Positions 26,233 through 36,066 of a stretch of 64,000 nucleotides of DNA are shown piece after piece. Under the pieces are notes generated by a model. The model searched no databases. It was not told the origin of the DNA and worked only from the letters and a program-made list of their open reading frames with translations. The translations under genes were made by a program, and so were the position numbers. Every line of letters starts with the position of its first letter. Within the stretch, counting starts at the first letter, position 1. Origin of the DNA: Phyllobacterium pellucidum (GTDB lineage: Bacteria; Pseudomonadota; Alphaproteobacteria; Rhizobiales; Rhizobiaceae); assembly GCF_013327855.1 (NCBI RefSeq), contig NZ_JABUMX010000001.1, forward strand, positions 248,001 to 312,000, in the 5' to 3' direction.

Positions 26233-27336
26233 TCAAGCCGCTTCCGCGCGCAGCCAGCGCTGCAGCAAGGGCAGGCTGCCATCGTCAAGGGAGCGGGCAA
26301 CGCGCCTGCCGACAGCCGCACCAAACTTGTAGCCATGGCCGGAACAGGCTGAAACGATAAGGCATTTTCCGATTTCCGAAGCGAAGAAGCGCTCATCGGC
26401 GGTAAACGTGTAAGCGCAGGTGACCACGTCCACCACTCTGTACTCCGAAAGCCGCTTCATCGGCGGTGCGAAATGAGCGCGTATGGCCTCGCCCTCGCCC
26501 TCAGCCGCCACGCGGTCGAGATCGGCGTCGCTGCTCTGGCGCTTGTGAAGCCCGGTTCCGAATTTGAGACCACCACCGCCGCTTGCCGGTATGATGTAAC
26601 CGTCAGTACCCCCGCCGACGTCGAGGACCACGGGCGAATTCTCCCATGCTGACCGCAAGTCCGCAGGCGGGTCGAGATAGACAACGGCGGTGCGATAGGT
26701 TGTCAGGTTTGTTGCAAGCTCCGGGAAGAGTTTGGTGACCCAGGCGCCTGCGGTGACGATCACGCGATCCGCTTCGATGACTGTGCCATCGGCGAGGCGG
26801 ACTGTGGCCAAATCCGTGTCGACCGAAACGACCCGGGCGTTTTCCATGACCCTCGCTCCCTTTTCGCGCAGCCAATGCGCCAAGTCCGTTGCGATTTTTC
26901 GGCAATGAAGCGCGCCGCCCTCCGGCGAGAAGAACGCGTAGCGGAACGTGCCTTCCTGAAGATAGGCGTAGCGCTCAACGGCATCCCTGGGCTCATAGAT
27001 TTCGAGCGGATAGCCTCCATGCTCGAGCCCTTCACGATATTCATCCGTGTCGTCGCCTGCCTCCCGCGATACGCAAATGAAACCGCGCGGATCAAGGTGG
27101 CTCGTTCCAATGTCGTGCCAAAGCTCATCCCAGGCCTCGTAGGCTTCGGAGATGGCGTCGGCATATCCGCCGGCCTTGCCATAGGCCCGCCGTATGATGC
27201 GGTGGTGATCGCCCGAGGCGGCGAGCGGATTGGGGATCGGGCCCTGTTCAAGGAGCGTGACCAGATGGCCGGCCTTGGTCAGGGACCAAGCCGTCGACAA
27301 TCCGGCGATACCAGCGCCGACAATGGTGATTTTCAT
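26233..27336 (-). CDS. FAD-dependent amine oxidoreductase, monomeric sarcosine oxidase-like
   Basis: The 367-residue DAO-family flavoprotein begins with a dinucleotide-binding motif (VGAGIAGLSTAWSL, residues 6-19). Near residue 333 it has CSGHGYKFG, which corresponds to the monomeric sarcosine oxidase motif whose cysteine binds FAD covalently. Relatives oxidise sarcosine, N-methyl-tryptophan, pipecolate or similar secondary amines to give hydrogen peroxide and an imine. The substrate here cannot be assigned. It diverges from the P450 gene with about 90 bases between starts, suggesting a shared control region. No signal peptide is seen. Confidence 0.85.
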   Translation of the reverse strand: MKITIVGAGIAGLSTAWSLTKAGHLVTLLEQGPIPNPLAASGDHHRIIRRAYGKAGGYADAISEAYEAWDELWHDIGTSHLDPRGFICVSREAGDDTDEYREGLEHGGYPLEIYEPRDAVERYAYLQEGTFRYAFFSPEGGALHCRKIATDLAHWLREKGARVMENARVVSVDTDLATVRLADGTVIEADRVIVTAGAWVTKLFPELATNLTTYRTAVVYLDPPADLRSAWENSPVVLDVGGGTDGYIIPASGGGGLKFGTGLHKRQSSDADLDRVAAEGEGEAIRAHFAPPMKRLSEYRVVDVVTCAYTFTADERFFASEIGKCLIVSACSGHGYKFGAAVGRRVARSLDDGSLPLLQRWLRAEAA

Positions 27337-27424
27337 GATGGGATTCCTGTATCAGTCTTGGGGGCCGAAATATGAAACGATATGTAGTGAATGCTCAACC
27401 CCTGATCACGCATGGAAAATGCCA

Positions 27425-28669
27425 ATGTCCCTCCCCGCATCGTTTCGCCACGATCCTAAACACCGCCATCTGCAGCTCGATCCGCTGGACCCGAGCTTCT
27501 TTCAGGACCCCTACCCGGCCTATGCGCTCCTCCATGCGACAGGTTCCAGTTTCTTCTGGGAGAACTACGGATTCTGGTGCTTCATCGGCTACGACGCCGT
27601 CAACCGGCTATTGCGTGATCGGCGTTTCGGCCGGGAAAAGCGGCACAGCGATGCCGATTCGCAAGGCAGAGCCGGCGACCGTTCGCATCTGACGGATTTC
27701 GACCACATCGAGAAGTTCTCGATGCTTGAACTCGAGCCGCCTGTCCACACGCGGTTGCGCACCCTGGTCAATCGCGCTTTCGTTTCGCGTCAGGTCGAGC
27801 GGCTGCGCCCGCGCATCGAAGCGCTGGCAAACGATCTGATCGACAAGTTCGAGCCAAGAGGCCAAGCCGACCTGATCGCAGAATTTGCCACGCCTATTCC
27901 CGTAACCATTATCGCTGAAATGCTTGGCGTGCCGACGCAAGCCGCGCCGCAACTTCTGGATTGGTCACACCGCATCGTTGCGATGTATATGCATGGCCGC
28001 ACCCGTCAGTCGGAAGAAAGCGCGAACGCCGCCGCGGCCGAGTTCTCGCAATTTCTGCGCGATTATGCCGCCAAGCGCCGGTTAGAACCCGCCGACGACC
28101 TCTTGAGCCTCTTGCTTGCCGCGGAGGCGGACGGGGCAAAGCTGACGGAAGACGAACTCATCACAACGGCCATCCTGCTTCTCAACGCCGGCCATGAGGC
28201 AACGGTGCACCAGACCGGCAATGCGGTTAAGACCATCCTTGAAAGCGGCACAAATCCCGCAAGCCTTCTGGCCGATGCGGAAACCACGGCCAAAACCGTG
28301 GAGGAATGCATCAGGTACGACGCACCGCTCCACATGTTTACCCGCTATGCCTATGAGTCGATCGATCTCGGGGATGGCATCAAGCTCGAGCCCGGCGACC
28401 AGATCGGATTGATGCTCGGCGCTGCCAATCGCGACCCGCTGGTCTTTCAATCGCCCGAGATTTTCCAGCCCGACCGCACGGACCAGAAAAATCTCTCATT
28501 TGGCGCAGGCATCCACTTTTGCATCGGCGCGCCGCTGGCGCGGCGTGAACTGCAGGTGGCGCTCAAGCTGCTCTTCGACCGGTTACCCAATCTGGGGTTT
28601 CGCGACGTGCCGCGCTATCGCAACACCTACCATTTCCACGGGCTCGAACGGCTCGAAGTCACCTGGTGA
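27425..28669 (+). CDS. Cytochrome P450 (bacterial class I type)
   Basis: This soluble mono-oxygenase has 414 residues from the ATG at 27425. Another in-frame ATG two codons earlier (27419) is possible. The I-helix motif is LNAGHEATVHQTG (AGHEAT fits the oxygen-activating A/G-G-x-D/E-T). The K-helix ExxR is EECIRY. The haem-binding segment is FGAGIHFCIGAPLARREL with the thiolate Cys. The hydroxylated substrate is unknown. No ferredoxin or reductase gene is next to it. Its stop and the stop of the convergent cupin gene are directly adjacent. Confidence 0.95.
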   Translation: MSLPASFRHDPKHRHLQLDPLDPSFFQDPYPAYALLHATGSSFFWENYGFWCFIGYDAVNRLLRDRRFGREKRHSDADSQGRAGDRSHLTDFDHIEKFSMLELEPPVHTRLRTLVNRAFVSRQVERLRPRIEALANDLIDKFEPRGQADLIAEFATPIPVTIIAEMLGVPTQAAPQLLDWSHRIVAMYMHGRTRQSEESANAAAAEFSQFLRDYAAKRRLEPADDLLSLLLAAEADGAKLTEDELITTAILLLNAGHEATVHQTGNAVKTILESGTNPASLLADAETTAKTVEECIRYDAPLHMFTRYAYESIDLGDGIKLEPGDQIGLMLGAANRDPLVFQSPEIFQPDRTDQKNLSFGAGIHFCIGAPLARRELQVALKLLFDRLPNLGFRDVPRYRNTYHFHGLERLEVTW

Positions 28670-29014
28670 TCAAAGCCTGATCACATATTCCTTGCGCGTC
28701 GTCTCCAGGACTTCCCACGTTCCGCGAAATCCCGGGCGCAGCACGAAGCTATCGCCGGCACCGAGGTGATGCGGGTCGCCACCTTCCTCGGTGACAATGG
28801 AGCGGCCTGAAAGGATGTGGCAAAACTCCCACTCGTCATAGACGATCTGCCATTTGCCCGGCGTCGCCTCCCAGATGCCGGCATAGAGGCCGCCATCCGC
28901 CTCCTCGGCGTTCCAGGTGCGGAATTGCGGGTTACCCGAAACGAGCCGGTCCGCCGCAGGGGCGCCGGGTTCCGGCTCGATTCCGTCAATGCCGATTTTA
29001 ACGAGATGCCCCAT
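28670..29014 (-). CDS. Cupin domain protein (DUF861/cupin_3 type)
   Basis: This 114-residue single-domain beta-barrel protein carries a cupin fold of the DUF861 type: GLYAGIWEATPGKWQIVY, then EWEFCHILSGRSIVTEEGG and GDSFVLRPGFRGTWEVLE. Related domains occur in ureidoglycine aminohydrolase and many uncharacterised proteins. Its start overlaps the metY stop (TAATG), so it is coupled to methionine or cysteine synthesis genes, but a role there is not established. The stop abuts the convergent P450 stop without a gap. Confidence 0.82.
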   Translation of the reverse strand: MGHLVKIGIDGIEPEPGAPAADRLVSGNPQFRTWNAEEADGGLYAGIWEATPGKWQIVYDEWEFCHILSGRSIVTEEGGDPHHLGAGDSFVLRPGFRGTWEVLETTRKEYVIRL

Positions 29015-30300
29015 TAGCCTGCCTTGCTCAATGCCTGTTCGAGATCGGTGATGATATCTTCCACGCTTTCAATGCCGATGGAAAGCCGTACAACGTCAGG
29101 CCCGGCTCCCGCCGCGGCCTTCTGTTCGTCGCTTAGCTGGCGGTGGGTGGTGGACGCTGGATGGATGACCAGCGATCGCGTATCGCCAATATTGGCAAGG
29201 TGCGAGAAGAGTTGCAGCGCCTCGACGAATTTGACGCCGGCATCGTAACCGCCGCGCAGGCCGAAGGTGAAAACGGAACCAGCGCCCTTAGGCGCATATT
29301 TCTGCTGCAATGCGTGATAGGCGTCCTCGGGCAGGCCGGCATAGCTGACCCACGCAACCCCCTCCTGCCTTTGCAACCATGTGGCGACCGTCAGGGCGTT
29401 TTCGGCATGGCGCTGCATGCGCAGCGGCAAGGTCTCAATACCCGTGAGGATCTGGAACGCATTGAACGGCGAAAGCGCCGGACCGAGGTCGCGCAGGCCA
29501 AGAACGCGGCAGGCGATGGCAAAGGCAAAATTGCCGAAGGTTTCGTGGAGTACGGCGCCGTTATATTCCGGTCGCGGCTCCGACAGCAGGGGATAATTGC
29601 CGGATTTCGACCAGTCGAAGGTGCCGCAATCGACGATGATCCCACCCATGGAATTGCCATGGCCGCCGAGAAACTTGGTGGCGGAATGCACAATGATATC
29701 GGCGCCATGCTCGATCGGCCGGATGAGATAGGGCGACGCGAGCGTGTTGTCGACGATGAGTGGGATGCCGCGGCGATGGGCTATCCCGGCGATGGCCGCA
29801 ATATCCGTAATGATCCCGCCCGGATTGGCGATGCTTTCGATGAACACCGCCCGCGTACGATCATCGATCTGCGCTTCGAACGAGGCGGGATCGTCGCCCT
29901 CCGCCCAGCGCACCTGCCAGCCAAATGATTTGAAAGACTGGCCGAACTGGTTGATCGAGCCGCCATAAAGCTTGTTCGACGCAACGAAATTGTCGCCCGG
30001 CTGCAGAAGGGTGTGGAAGACCAGAAGCTGCGCCGCATGACCGGAAGCGACACTCAGCGCGGCAGTGCCCCCCTCCAGCGCTGCGACCCGTTCCTCCAGC
30101 ACCGCATTGGTCGGGTTGGTGATGCGCGAATAAATATTGCCGAAAGCCTTCAGCCCGAACAGCGAGGCAGCATGGTCGGCATCGTCGAATACGAACGCGG
30201 TCGTCTGATAGATCGGCGTCGCGCGTGCGCCTGTCGCAGGATCGGGTTTGGCGCCCGCATGAACCGCAAGTGTTTCTATTCCGGGTGCGCGATGCGCCAT
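29014..30300 (-). CDS. metY: O-acetylhomoserine sulfhydrylase (aminocarboxypropyltransferase)
   Basis: This PLP enzyme forms homocysteine from O-acetylhomoserine and sulfide in direct-sulfuration methionine synthesis. From the ATG at 30300 it has 428 residues, typical of MetY and longer than cystathionine-type relatives. The start has a clear AGGAGG site nine bases upstream. The Lys that binds PLP is in HSATKFLGGHG (about residue 210). The N-terminal signature is TLAVHAGAKPDPATGARATPIYQTTAF. The C-terminus carries the substrate-phosphate region VVRLSIGIE. O-acetylserine could be an alternative substrate. Confidence 0.92.
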   Translation of the reverse strand: MAHRAPGIETLAVHAGAKPDPATGARATPIYQTTAFVFDDADHAASLFGLKAFGNIYSRITNPTNAVLEERVAALEGGTAALSVASGHAAQLLVFHTLLQPGDNFVASNKLYGGSINQFGQSFKSFGWQVRWAEGDDPASFEAQIDDRTRAVFIESIANPGGIITDIAAIAGIAHRRGIPLIVDNTLASPYLIRPIEHGADIIVHSATKFLGGHGNSMGGIIVDCGTFDWSKSGNYPLLSEPRPEYNGAVLHETFGNFAFAIACRVLGLRDLGPALSPFNAFQILTGIETLPLRMQRHAENALTVATWLQRQEGVAWVSYAGLPEDAYHALQQKYAPKGAGSVFTFGLRGGYDAGVKFVEALQLFSHLANIGDTRSLVIHPASTTHRQLSDEQKAAAGAGPDVVRLSIGIESVEDIITDLEQALSKAG

Positions 30301-30452
30301 GGTATTCCTCCTGTCGGGATAATCGGGCAAACTATGGAATGACGACGCTGGAGCCAACAGCGCATCTTTGCAAAGCAACGTCGACCAATTTCAGCCCAAG
30401 CTTGAGATTCCAATGCCTTGGACAATGGTTTCGGTGAAATCGAACCGGCGGC

Positions 30453-30890
30453 TCACGCCTGATCGAGGCCGAGCAATGCATACTCTATGGCCGGGCAGCG
30501 ATCCATTACCACAGTCAGACCAGCCGTTTCGGCTTTGCGCGCCGCACCCTCGTCGCGCACCCCAACCTGCGCCCAGAAGATTCTCGGGCGCTGCTTCAGC
30601 GCCAGGACCTCATCGACGAGTGCGGGGAGAGCCGCCGAATTGCGGAACACATCGACCATGTCGAACGGCTCGGGAATATCGGCAAGGCGGGCGTAGACGG
30701 TTTGGCCATGAATCTGCTTGCCCTTGTGCCCGGGATTGACCGGAAAGACCTTGTAACCCTTGGCAAGGAGGAACTGCATCACCGTGTTGCTGGGGCGCGA
30801 CTCATTTGGAGACGCACCGACAAGGGCTATGGTCTTGACCGAAGTCAGGATGCGGCGAATGAAACTGTCGGAATAGTGGTTGTGGTCCAT
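30453..30890 (-). CDS. CoA-binding protein (YccU-like)
   Basis: The 145-residue protein is a single CoA_binding Rossmann domain: TIALVGASPNESRPSNTVMQFLLAKGYKVFPVNP at about residues 20-54, then VDVFRNSAALPALVDE and FWAQVGVRDEGAA. The C-terminal VVMDRCPAIEY contains a conserved Cys. Members resemble the N-terminal domain of succinyl-CoA synthetase alpha chain, and their physiological role is not known. The gene follows the enoyl-CoA hydratase gene by six bases and precedes metY by 152 bases. Confidence 0.88.
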   Translation of the reverse strand: MDHNHYSDSFIRRILTSVKTIALVGASPNESRPSNTVMQFLLAKGYKVFPVNPGHKGKQIHGQTVYARLADIPEPFDMVDVFRNSAALPALVDEVLALKQRPRIFWAQVGVRDEGAARKAETAGLTVVMDRCPAIEYALLGLDQA

Positions 30891-30896
30891 GAGGGG

Positions 30897-31712
30897 TTAC
30901 TCACCTTTCCACTCGGGCGAACGCTTCTCGATAAAAGCATTGATACCCTCTTCTGCGTCTCGCGCCAGCATATTCTCGACCATGATTCCTGCCGCATAGT
31001 CATAGGCTGCGGTCAGCCCCATTTCGAGCTGACGGTAAAATGCCTCCTTGCCGATCTTCACGGTCAAAGGCGATTTTGCTGCAATGCTTTGCGCATATTT
31101 CCTGACAATCTGATTGAGATACTCCTGCGGCACGACGCGATTGACGAGGCCGAATTCGCGCGCCGTCGACGCATCGATGGTTTCACCCGTGAGCAACATT
31201 TCCATCGCCTGCTTGCGTGATACATTGCGTGAAAGGGCGACCATGGGCGTTGAACAGAAGAGCCCGATATTGACGCCCGGAGTGCAGAATGTCGATTTGT
31301 CGGAACAGATCGCCAGATCGCACGATGCGACGAGTTGGCACCCCGCCGCGGTCGCAAGCCCATCGACAGACGCGATGACCGGGCGCGGATGGCGGACGAT
31401 TTCCTGCATCAGTTCTGCACAGAGGCGCATCGTGGCTTCAAAGAAGGCGCGGCCGCGATCTTCGTCACTCCGATGCGCGGTCATTTCCTTAAGATCGTGC
31501 CCGGCGGAAAAAAGCTTGAGGCCGGACCGGAGGATGATCACATGCACGCGATCGTCCTCGCGCGCGGATAGCAACAGGTCCAGCAGCATCTGCATCATGG
31601 CAAGCGAAAGCGCGTTTGCCGGAGGATTTTGCAAAGTCAGCAGCAGAATGCCGTCCGACAGTTCCGACGCGATCATCGGCTCTTCCTTGCGGATGGCGTG
31701 AATTTCTCCCAT
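30897..31712 (-). CDS. Enoyl-CoA hydratase/isomerase family protein
   Basis: The 271-residue protein is a crotonase-fold enzyme. The oxyanion-hole segments are SAGHDLKEM (about residues 69-77) and DGLATAAGCQLVASCDLAI (about 117-135). The second catalytic Glu of true hydratases is not obvious, because the residue after the hole region lies in PGVNIGLFCSTP. It may therefore be an isomerase, ECHDC3-like or a CoA-ester hydrolase rather than a hydratase. An internal Met at residue 13 (MIASELSDG) is a possible alternative start. It lies in an operon with the upstream periplasmic hypothetical and the CoA-binding protein. Confidence 0.85.
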   Translation of the reverse strand: MGEIHAIRKEEPMIASELSDGILLLTLQNPPANALSLAMMQMLLDLLLSAREDDRVHVIILRSGLKLFSAGHDLKEMTAHRSDEDRGRAFFEATMRLCAELMQEIVRHPRPVIASVDGLATAAGCQLVASCDLAICSDKSTFCTPGVNIGLFCSTPMVALSRNVSRKQAMEMLLTGETIDASTAREFGLVNRVVPQEYLNQIVRKYAQSIAAKSPLTVKIGKEAFYRQLEMGLTAAYDYAAGIMVENMLARDAEEGINAFIEKRSPEWKGE

Positions 31713-31727
31713 CGAACTCCTCTTGGA

Positions 31728-32276
31728 TTATTGGCCGGGCGGTGCCCAAAGATCATAAAACGGCTTCAGCGTTCGCAGATGGCGCTGGACGATTGCGAGG
31801 TTCTCTGGCGTGGGCCTCGCGCTTTCCACCCGCGCAAGACCCGCCTTCAAGCCGTTGATCATATCAGCCTTTTCCTGATCGTTAAGATTGGTCATGGCTG
31901 GAATGGCGTCAATCGCCTTTTGTACTTCAAGGCGCGGATCGGGATTGGTCGCCCAATGATAGGTCACCATGATCGTGTTGGTGGTGTTTACCCAGTCGGT
32001 AAAGTTGGCAAAGCCGAATTCGGCCGCTGTCTCATCAAGCGCCGCCTGGCGCTGGGCCGCCTCACCCTGCCCGTTTACCTCCCTCGCCCGGGCCGCAACC
32101 GGTGCGAAGCCATAAAGAAAGCGCGTGATCATGTCTTCCGTCAGCGCAACGGGACGTTCCGGCAGGCTGAACGGCTCGATCGCCTGCATGGGCGGCGGCG
32201 GGGTTTGAGTAGCGAGCACCCCGACATAGACGAGTGCGGCGATGCACGATGCAACAACTAATCCCGGCGGTTTCAT
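31728..32276 (-). CDS. Hypothetical exported or membrane-anchored protein (182 aa)
   Basis: From the ATG at 32276, preceded by AAGGATGAG, the protein has 182 residues. It begins MKPPGLVVASCIAALVYVGVL, which is a signal peptide or uncleaved anchor. The rest (from about 30) is a soluble helical domain with FLYGFAPVAARAREV near 62 and a repeated Trp-containing pattern (DWVNTTNTIMVTYHWA). It resembles rhizobial proteins of unknown function. I cannot give it a role. It starts 54 bases from the divergent PaaI-like frame's upstream end, and its stop is 15 bases before the hydratase start. Confidence 0.75.
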   Translation of the reverse strand: MKPPGLVVASCIAALVYVGVLATQTPPPPMQAIEPFSLPERPVALTEDMITRFLYGFAPVAARAREVNGQGEAAQRQAALDETAAEFGFANFTDWVNTTNTIMVTYHWATNPDPRLEVQKAIDAIPAMTNLNDQEKADMINGLKAGLARVESARPTPENLAIVQRHLRTLKPFYDLWAPPGQ

Positions 32277-32359
32277 GCGCTCATCCTTGTCAAGACGATG
32301 CAGTTGCTTAGTTTGAAAATAGCAGCGAAATGCTAAAGAAAACAATCGGGAGGGCTATT

Positions 32360-32785
32360 GTGGCACCGTTGATGGACGTCGAAGCGCTGACATCGTTTCT
32401 GGAACGTGAATTTCCGCAGGTAAATGCCGACGGTATGACGTTCATCGTTACCGACGCAGGTGAGGGCTTCGCCTCGATGCGTCTCGATCCGAAGGATCGT
32501 CATCTGCGGCCCGGCGGAACGGTTTCGGGGCCGACACTTTTCGCCCTCGCCGATCTTACAGCCTATGTAGCGATCCTCGCGCAGATCGGTCCGGTAGCGC
32601 TCGCAGCCACGATCAATCTCAGCATCAATTTCCTGCGCAAGCCGGAACTTGGCGCAATCGACGCCACGGCACGCGTGCTGAAGCTTGGCAAGCGTCTCGC
32701 TGTCGTCGATATCTCCATGATAAGCGCCGTAAGCGGCGAACTCGTCGCCCACGCCACATCGACCTATTCTATTCCACCTAAATAA
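32360..32785 (+). CDS. PaaI-family hotdog thioesterase
   Basis: The 141-residue protein has a single hotdog domain of PaaI type, which hydrolyses acyl-CoA or aryl-CoA thioesters. Key segments are RPGGTVSGPTLFALADLTAYVAI (about residues 53-75, where the hydrolytic Asp or its substitute lies) and TINLSINFLRKPELGAI near 92. I selected the GTG at 32360 because GGGAGGG stands six bases upstream. An ATG at 32330 adds ten residues but overlaps the divergent hypothetical's leader region. It is convergent with the cytochrome gene, with 15 bases between stops. Confidence 0.85.
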   Translation: MAPLMDVEALTSFLEREFPQVNADGMTFIVTDAGEGFASMRLDPKDRHLRPGGTVSGPTLFALADLTAYVAILAQIGPVALAATINLSINFLRKPELGAIDATARVLKLGKRLAVVDISMISAVSGELVAHATSTYSIPPK

Positions 32786-32800
32786 CGGATTGGCGCATGC

Positions 32801-33436
32801 CTACGACGGGCAAGCGGCGCCCGTCTCGACCCAGGCGCGGATCAACTCGCCGAATTCGGCTTGCGTGCCCGGCACGGGCTCACGCCCCTCGCCTGGTTGC
32901 CAGCCCCACCCGACAAGATCGTCATGGGCCATATGCTCGACGATCTGGTCGAGCGTCTTGCCGCCATTGCGCTGGGGATCCTTGATCTGGCTGCAAATTT
33001 GACCGAGCGACTTGCCCTCCCAGGCCATTTCGATGGGCGCCAGGTGCCAGTTGCCATTACCGGGGATGCTCTTGATCGTTTCGGCCTGCCCTACAACCTT
33101 GACGTTTTCCGGGCCATGGCAGGTGCTGCACATCATGCCGGGTACGCCCATGCCCGCCTCGCCGCGCGTGACCGGCGGCTGGTGCACATGCATCGACATC
33201 GACTGCAGCGGCCTGTCGGTCGCCGGATGGCAGTTCACGCAGCGCGGATGCTGGATCACCTTGCCGGCCTCTTCGAAGAGCGCCACCGAGCGCTGATTTT
33301 CATCAGCAATAGCCTGAAAGGCAGATGCCGGTTTCAGGGCGTTCACCGGATTGTCCTGCGCCATCGAGATATTCGAGACGGCAAGGGCGGCGTTGATGGC
33401 AACCGCCATGGAGACGTAAGCGAGGTTCCTGTTCAT
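32801..33436 (-). CDS. Periplasmic di-haem cytochrome c, molybdenum hydroxylase partner
   Basis: This 211-residue protein has an N-terminal signal peptide ending near residue 27 (MAQDN) and two CXXCH haem c sites, CVNCH and CSTCH. A His-Met cluster occurs around the first site (SMSMHVHQP), which could give axial ligands. It starts 12 bases downstream of the molybdopterin subunit's end, in GAGGGGG context. I chose the ATG at 33436 over one five codons earlier. It is the likely electron acceptor for the periplasmic hydroxylase encoded by the two upstream genes. Confidence 0.88.
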   Translation of the reverse strand: MNRNLAYVSMAVAINAALAVSNISMAQDNPVNALKPASAFQAIADENQRSVALFEEAGKVIQHPRCVNCHPATDRPLQSMSMHVHQPPVTRGEAGMGVPGMMCSTCHGPENVKVVGQAETIKSIPGNGNWHLAPIEMAWEGKSLGQICSQIKDPQRNGGKTLDQIVEHMAHDDLVGWGWQPGEGREPVPGTQAEFGELIRAWVETGAACPS

Positions 33437-33447
33437 GGCGCGCCCCC

Positions 33448-35604
33448 TCAAACCGAGCCGATACTGACGATCGGCAGCCGCCGCACGGCGCCATGGCCGA
33501 GGCGGCGCCAGGCGTTGGCAATGGCCGGCCCAACAGGCGGAACCCCGGGTTCACCGACGCCTGTCGGTTTTTCGCTTGAAGGGATGATCGCGACCTCCAC
33601 CGCGGGCATCTCGTTGATGCGCAATGAACGGTAATCGTGGAAGTTGGACTGCACGATCTTGCCGCCTTGGCCTAATGTGACAGCGTCGAAAAGAACCGCG
33701 CCGACGCCATAGCCGATGCCGCCCTCCATCTGCGCCTTGATGACGTTGGGGTTGATCGCCACACCGCAATCGACGGCGCACCAGACCTTGTGAACCCGCG
33801 GCGCGCCATCATCGCCGGTCGATACTTCGACGATCTGCGCGACATAGGTGCCGAAGCTCTTGACCACCGCAACACCGCGCTGGCGTCCTTCAGGCACGGC
33901 GGAACCCCAGTCGGCCATTTCGGCAACCTTCTTCAAGGTTTCCATATGGCGCGGCTCCTTGCTCAGGAGCGCAAGCCGTCCCTCGACCGGATCCTTGCCC
34001 ACCTTCTGCAGTAGCTCGTCCATGAAGGTTTCGACCGCAAAGCCCGTGTGCGTATGACCGACCGACCGCCACCAAAGCGGCGGCACGGCAAGGGAAACAT
34101 TGTGCGAGATGACGCGCAGGTTCGGTATGACATAGGGCAGGTTCGCCGCTCCTTCGACGGAGGTTTCGTCGAGGTCCGCCTTGGCCATTATGGATTGGCC
34201 GACGATTGTCTGATCCCACCCGACGACATTGCCGTTCGCGTCGATCGCTCCGCGCATCCTGTGCATGTACATCGGCCGATAGAAGCCGCCACGAATGTCG
34301 TCTTCGCGCGTCCACATATGTTTCATCGGCCGCTTGCCGTCGGTCGCCGCGAAAACTGCCGCCGCTTCGGCGATATAGGGCGAGCCAAATTGCGCCTTGC
34401 GACCGAAGCTACCGCCGGCGAGCTGCGTGTTGACCCGCACCTTCTCAGGATCGAGGCCGAGCACCTGCGCGGTGACCTTCTTGTCCATCGTGGGGAACTG
34501 CGCGCCGTTAAAGACATCGACCGATCCATCGGCCGCCTTGATAAACACCGCATCGAGCGGTTCCATGGGCGCGTGTGCGAGGAATGGAAAGACGATGTCA
34601 GCTTCGAGGGTCTGCACGCCGTTGCCGCCGAACGACTTTTCAACGTCACCGGTGTTGGCGGCTTCATGTCCATCCGTGCCGAAAAGCTTGGCGAAATCGG
34701 CGGTGAGTTGGTCGCTTGAACGTGTTTCGGCCTTCGACAGGTCCCACTCGACCGTGAGCGCGTCGCGGCCCTTCAGGGCGGAAAATGTATTCTCGGCATA
34801 GACCGCCACGCCCTGCGGGATTGTCTTGACGTCAAGGACGCCGGGGATCTTGCGCGCTGCCGCGTCATCCACCGACTTGACGGTCGCACCGAAATGGTCC
34901 GGATGGGCGACGACAGCATAGAGCATGTTGTCGGCGGTAATATCTAGGGTGAACACAGCCGTGCCATTGGTTTTGCTTACCGTGTCGAGCTTCGGCAATT
35001 CCTGCCCGATAAGTACGAAGTCCTTGGGGTCCTTCAATTTCGGCTCAGCGGGAGGGGTCTGCGTGGCAGCCTTGTCGGCAAATGCGCCAAAGCCGCTTTC
35101 CTTTCCGGACCCCGCATGTTTGATGCGGCCCTTTTCAACCGTGATCTCGGCTGCGGGAACACCCCATTCGGCAGCCGCCGCGGCAACCAGCAAGGCGCGC
35201 GCCGTTGCGCCCGCCTTGCGCAATTGGTCATAGGAATTGGCGATCGACGTGGAGCCGCCCGTGCCCTGCAGGCCAAATGCCAGATTGCCGTAGATCTTGT
35301 CGTCGGCAGGTGAATGAACCGCGCGCATCTGGCTCCAGTCCGCATCGAGTTCCTCGGCGACGATGGTCGAAAGCCCCGTAAACGGTCCCTGGCCGAACTC
35401 GATGTGCTTGGAGAGCACGGTAACGGTGTCGTCAGTGCCGATCTTTATGAAGGCGTTGATCTGGGAAAGGCTCTTGTCGCCTCCCGCCTGGACGCCCTCT
35501 AGCGCAGACGCGCTGAAAACTTTCGGCGCGAGTGTGAATCCGATGACGAGGCCTGCGCCGGCGAGAAAGGAACGCCGAGTCGTTGTGAGAGCATTAAAGG
35601 TCAT
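33448..35604 (-). CDS. Molybdopterin-binding subunit of a periplasmic aldehyde/isoquinoline-type oxidoreductase
   Basis: The 718-residue protein resembles the large subunit of isoquinoline 1-oxidoreductase (IorB) and other xanthine dehydrogenase family hydroxylases. It begins with a twin-arginine signal ([11 protein letters not shown]), so the folded cofactor-loaded complex is exported. Visible sites are [21 protein letters not shown] near 80, the substrate-channel segment [14 protein letters not shown] near 410 and the catalytic Glu in [13 protein letters not shown] near the C-terminus. The substrate (aldehyde, N-heterocycle or purine) is not fixed by the sequence. No FAD subunit is adjacent, as expected for the IorAB class. 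Confidence 0.92.
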   Translation of the reverse strand: MTFNALTTTRRSFLAGAGLVIGFTLAPKVFSASALEGVQAGGDKSLSQINAFIKIGTDDTVTVLSKHIEFGQGPFTGLSTIVAEELDADWSQMRAVHSPADDKIYGNLAFGLQGTGGSTSIANSYDQLRKAGATARALLVAAAAAEWGVPAAEITVEKGRIKHAGSGKESGFGAFADKAATQTPPAEPKLKDPKDFVLIGQELPKLDTVSKTNGTAVFTLDITADNMLYAVVAHPDHFGATVKSVDDAAARKIPGVLDVKTIPQGVAVYAENTFSALKGRDALTVEWDLSKAETRSSDQLTADFAKLFGTDGHEAANTGDVEKSFGGNGVQTLEADIVFPFLAHAPMEPLDAVFIKAADGSVDVFNGAQFPTMDKKVTAQVLGLDPEKVRVNTQLAGGSFGRKAQFGSPYIAEAAAVFAATDGKRPMKHMWTREDDIRGGFYRPMYMHRMRGAIDANGNVVGWDQTIVGQSIMAKADLDETSVEGAANLPYVIPNLRVISHNVSLAVPPLWWRSVGHTHTGFAVETFMDELLQKVGKDPVEGRLALLSKEPRHMETLKKVAEMADWGSAVPEGRQRGVAVVKSFGTYVAQIVEVSTGDDGAPRVHKVWCAVDCGVAINPNVIKAQMEGGIGYGVGAVLFDAVTLGQGGKIVQSNFHDYRSLRINEMPAVEVAIIPSSEKPTGVGEPGVPPVGPAIANAWRRLGHGAVRRLPIVSIGSV

Positions 35605-35607
35605 GGC

Positions 35608-36066
35608 TCAACCCTCCATCGTGTCGGCGGCGTTGTGGATGGCCTGCCTGATGCGGTGATAGGTGGCACAGCGACAGATGTTGCCGGCCATCGCACCGTC
35701 GATATCCTCGTCAGTGGGCTTCGGCGTCAACTGCAAGAGCGACACGGCGGACATGATCTGGCCTGACTGGCAATATCCGCATTGGGGAACGTCTATCGCG
35801 ATCCATGCCTTGCGAACCGCCTCCGCTTCCTTGCCCTCGATGCCTTCGATGGTGATGACCTCCGATCCATCGACCGTCGAGATCGGCGTAATGCAGCTGC
35901 GCCGGGTCGATCCGTCGAGATGGACGGTGCAAGCGCCGCACTGGGCGATGCCACAACCGTACTTTGTGCCTGTCAGTTTTTCGAAATCGCGCAGGACCCA
36001 GAGCAGGGGGGTATCGGGATCCCCGTCGAAAGTCCGTTCCTGTCCATTTAGCTTGAAGGTAATCAT
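35608..36066 (-). CDS. (2Fe-2S)-binding subunit of periplasmic molybdenum hydroxylase
   Basis: The 152-residue protein carries two [2Fe-2S] clusters. The plant-ferredoxin-type ligands are in [13 protein letters not shown] with a later Cys in RRSCITP. The second, four-helix type cluster is in QCGYCQSGQ and [13 protein letters not shown]. It has no signal peptide, so it probably travels with the twin-arginine signal of the large subunit. It is first in the three-gene set and precedes the large subunit by three bases, so it is co-translated with it. The clusters pass electrons from the molybdenum centre to the cytochrome. Confidence 0.95.
   Translation of the reverse strand: MITFKLNGQERTFDGDPDTPLLWVLRDFEKLTGTKYGCGIAQCGACTVHLDGSTRRSCITPISTVDGSEVITIEGIEGKEAEAVRKAWIAIDVPQCGYCQSGQIMSAVSLLQLTPKPTDEDIDGAMAGNICRCATYHRIRQAIHNAADTMEG

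Noticed and set aside
30301..30452. SAM-II riboswitch upstream of metY
   Set aside because: Neither the conserved GTGGTGATTTG stretch nor the CTTGCAGCCACGTTAAA core was found.
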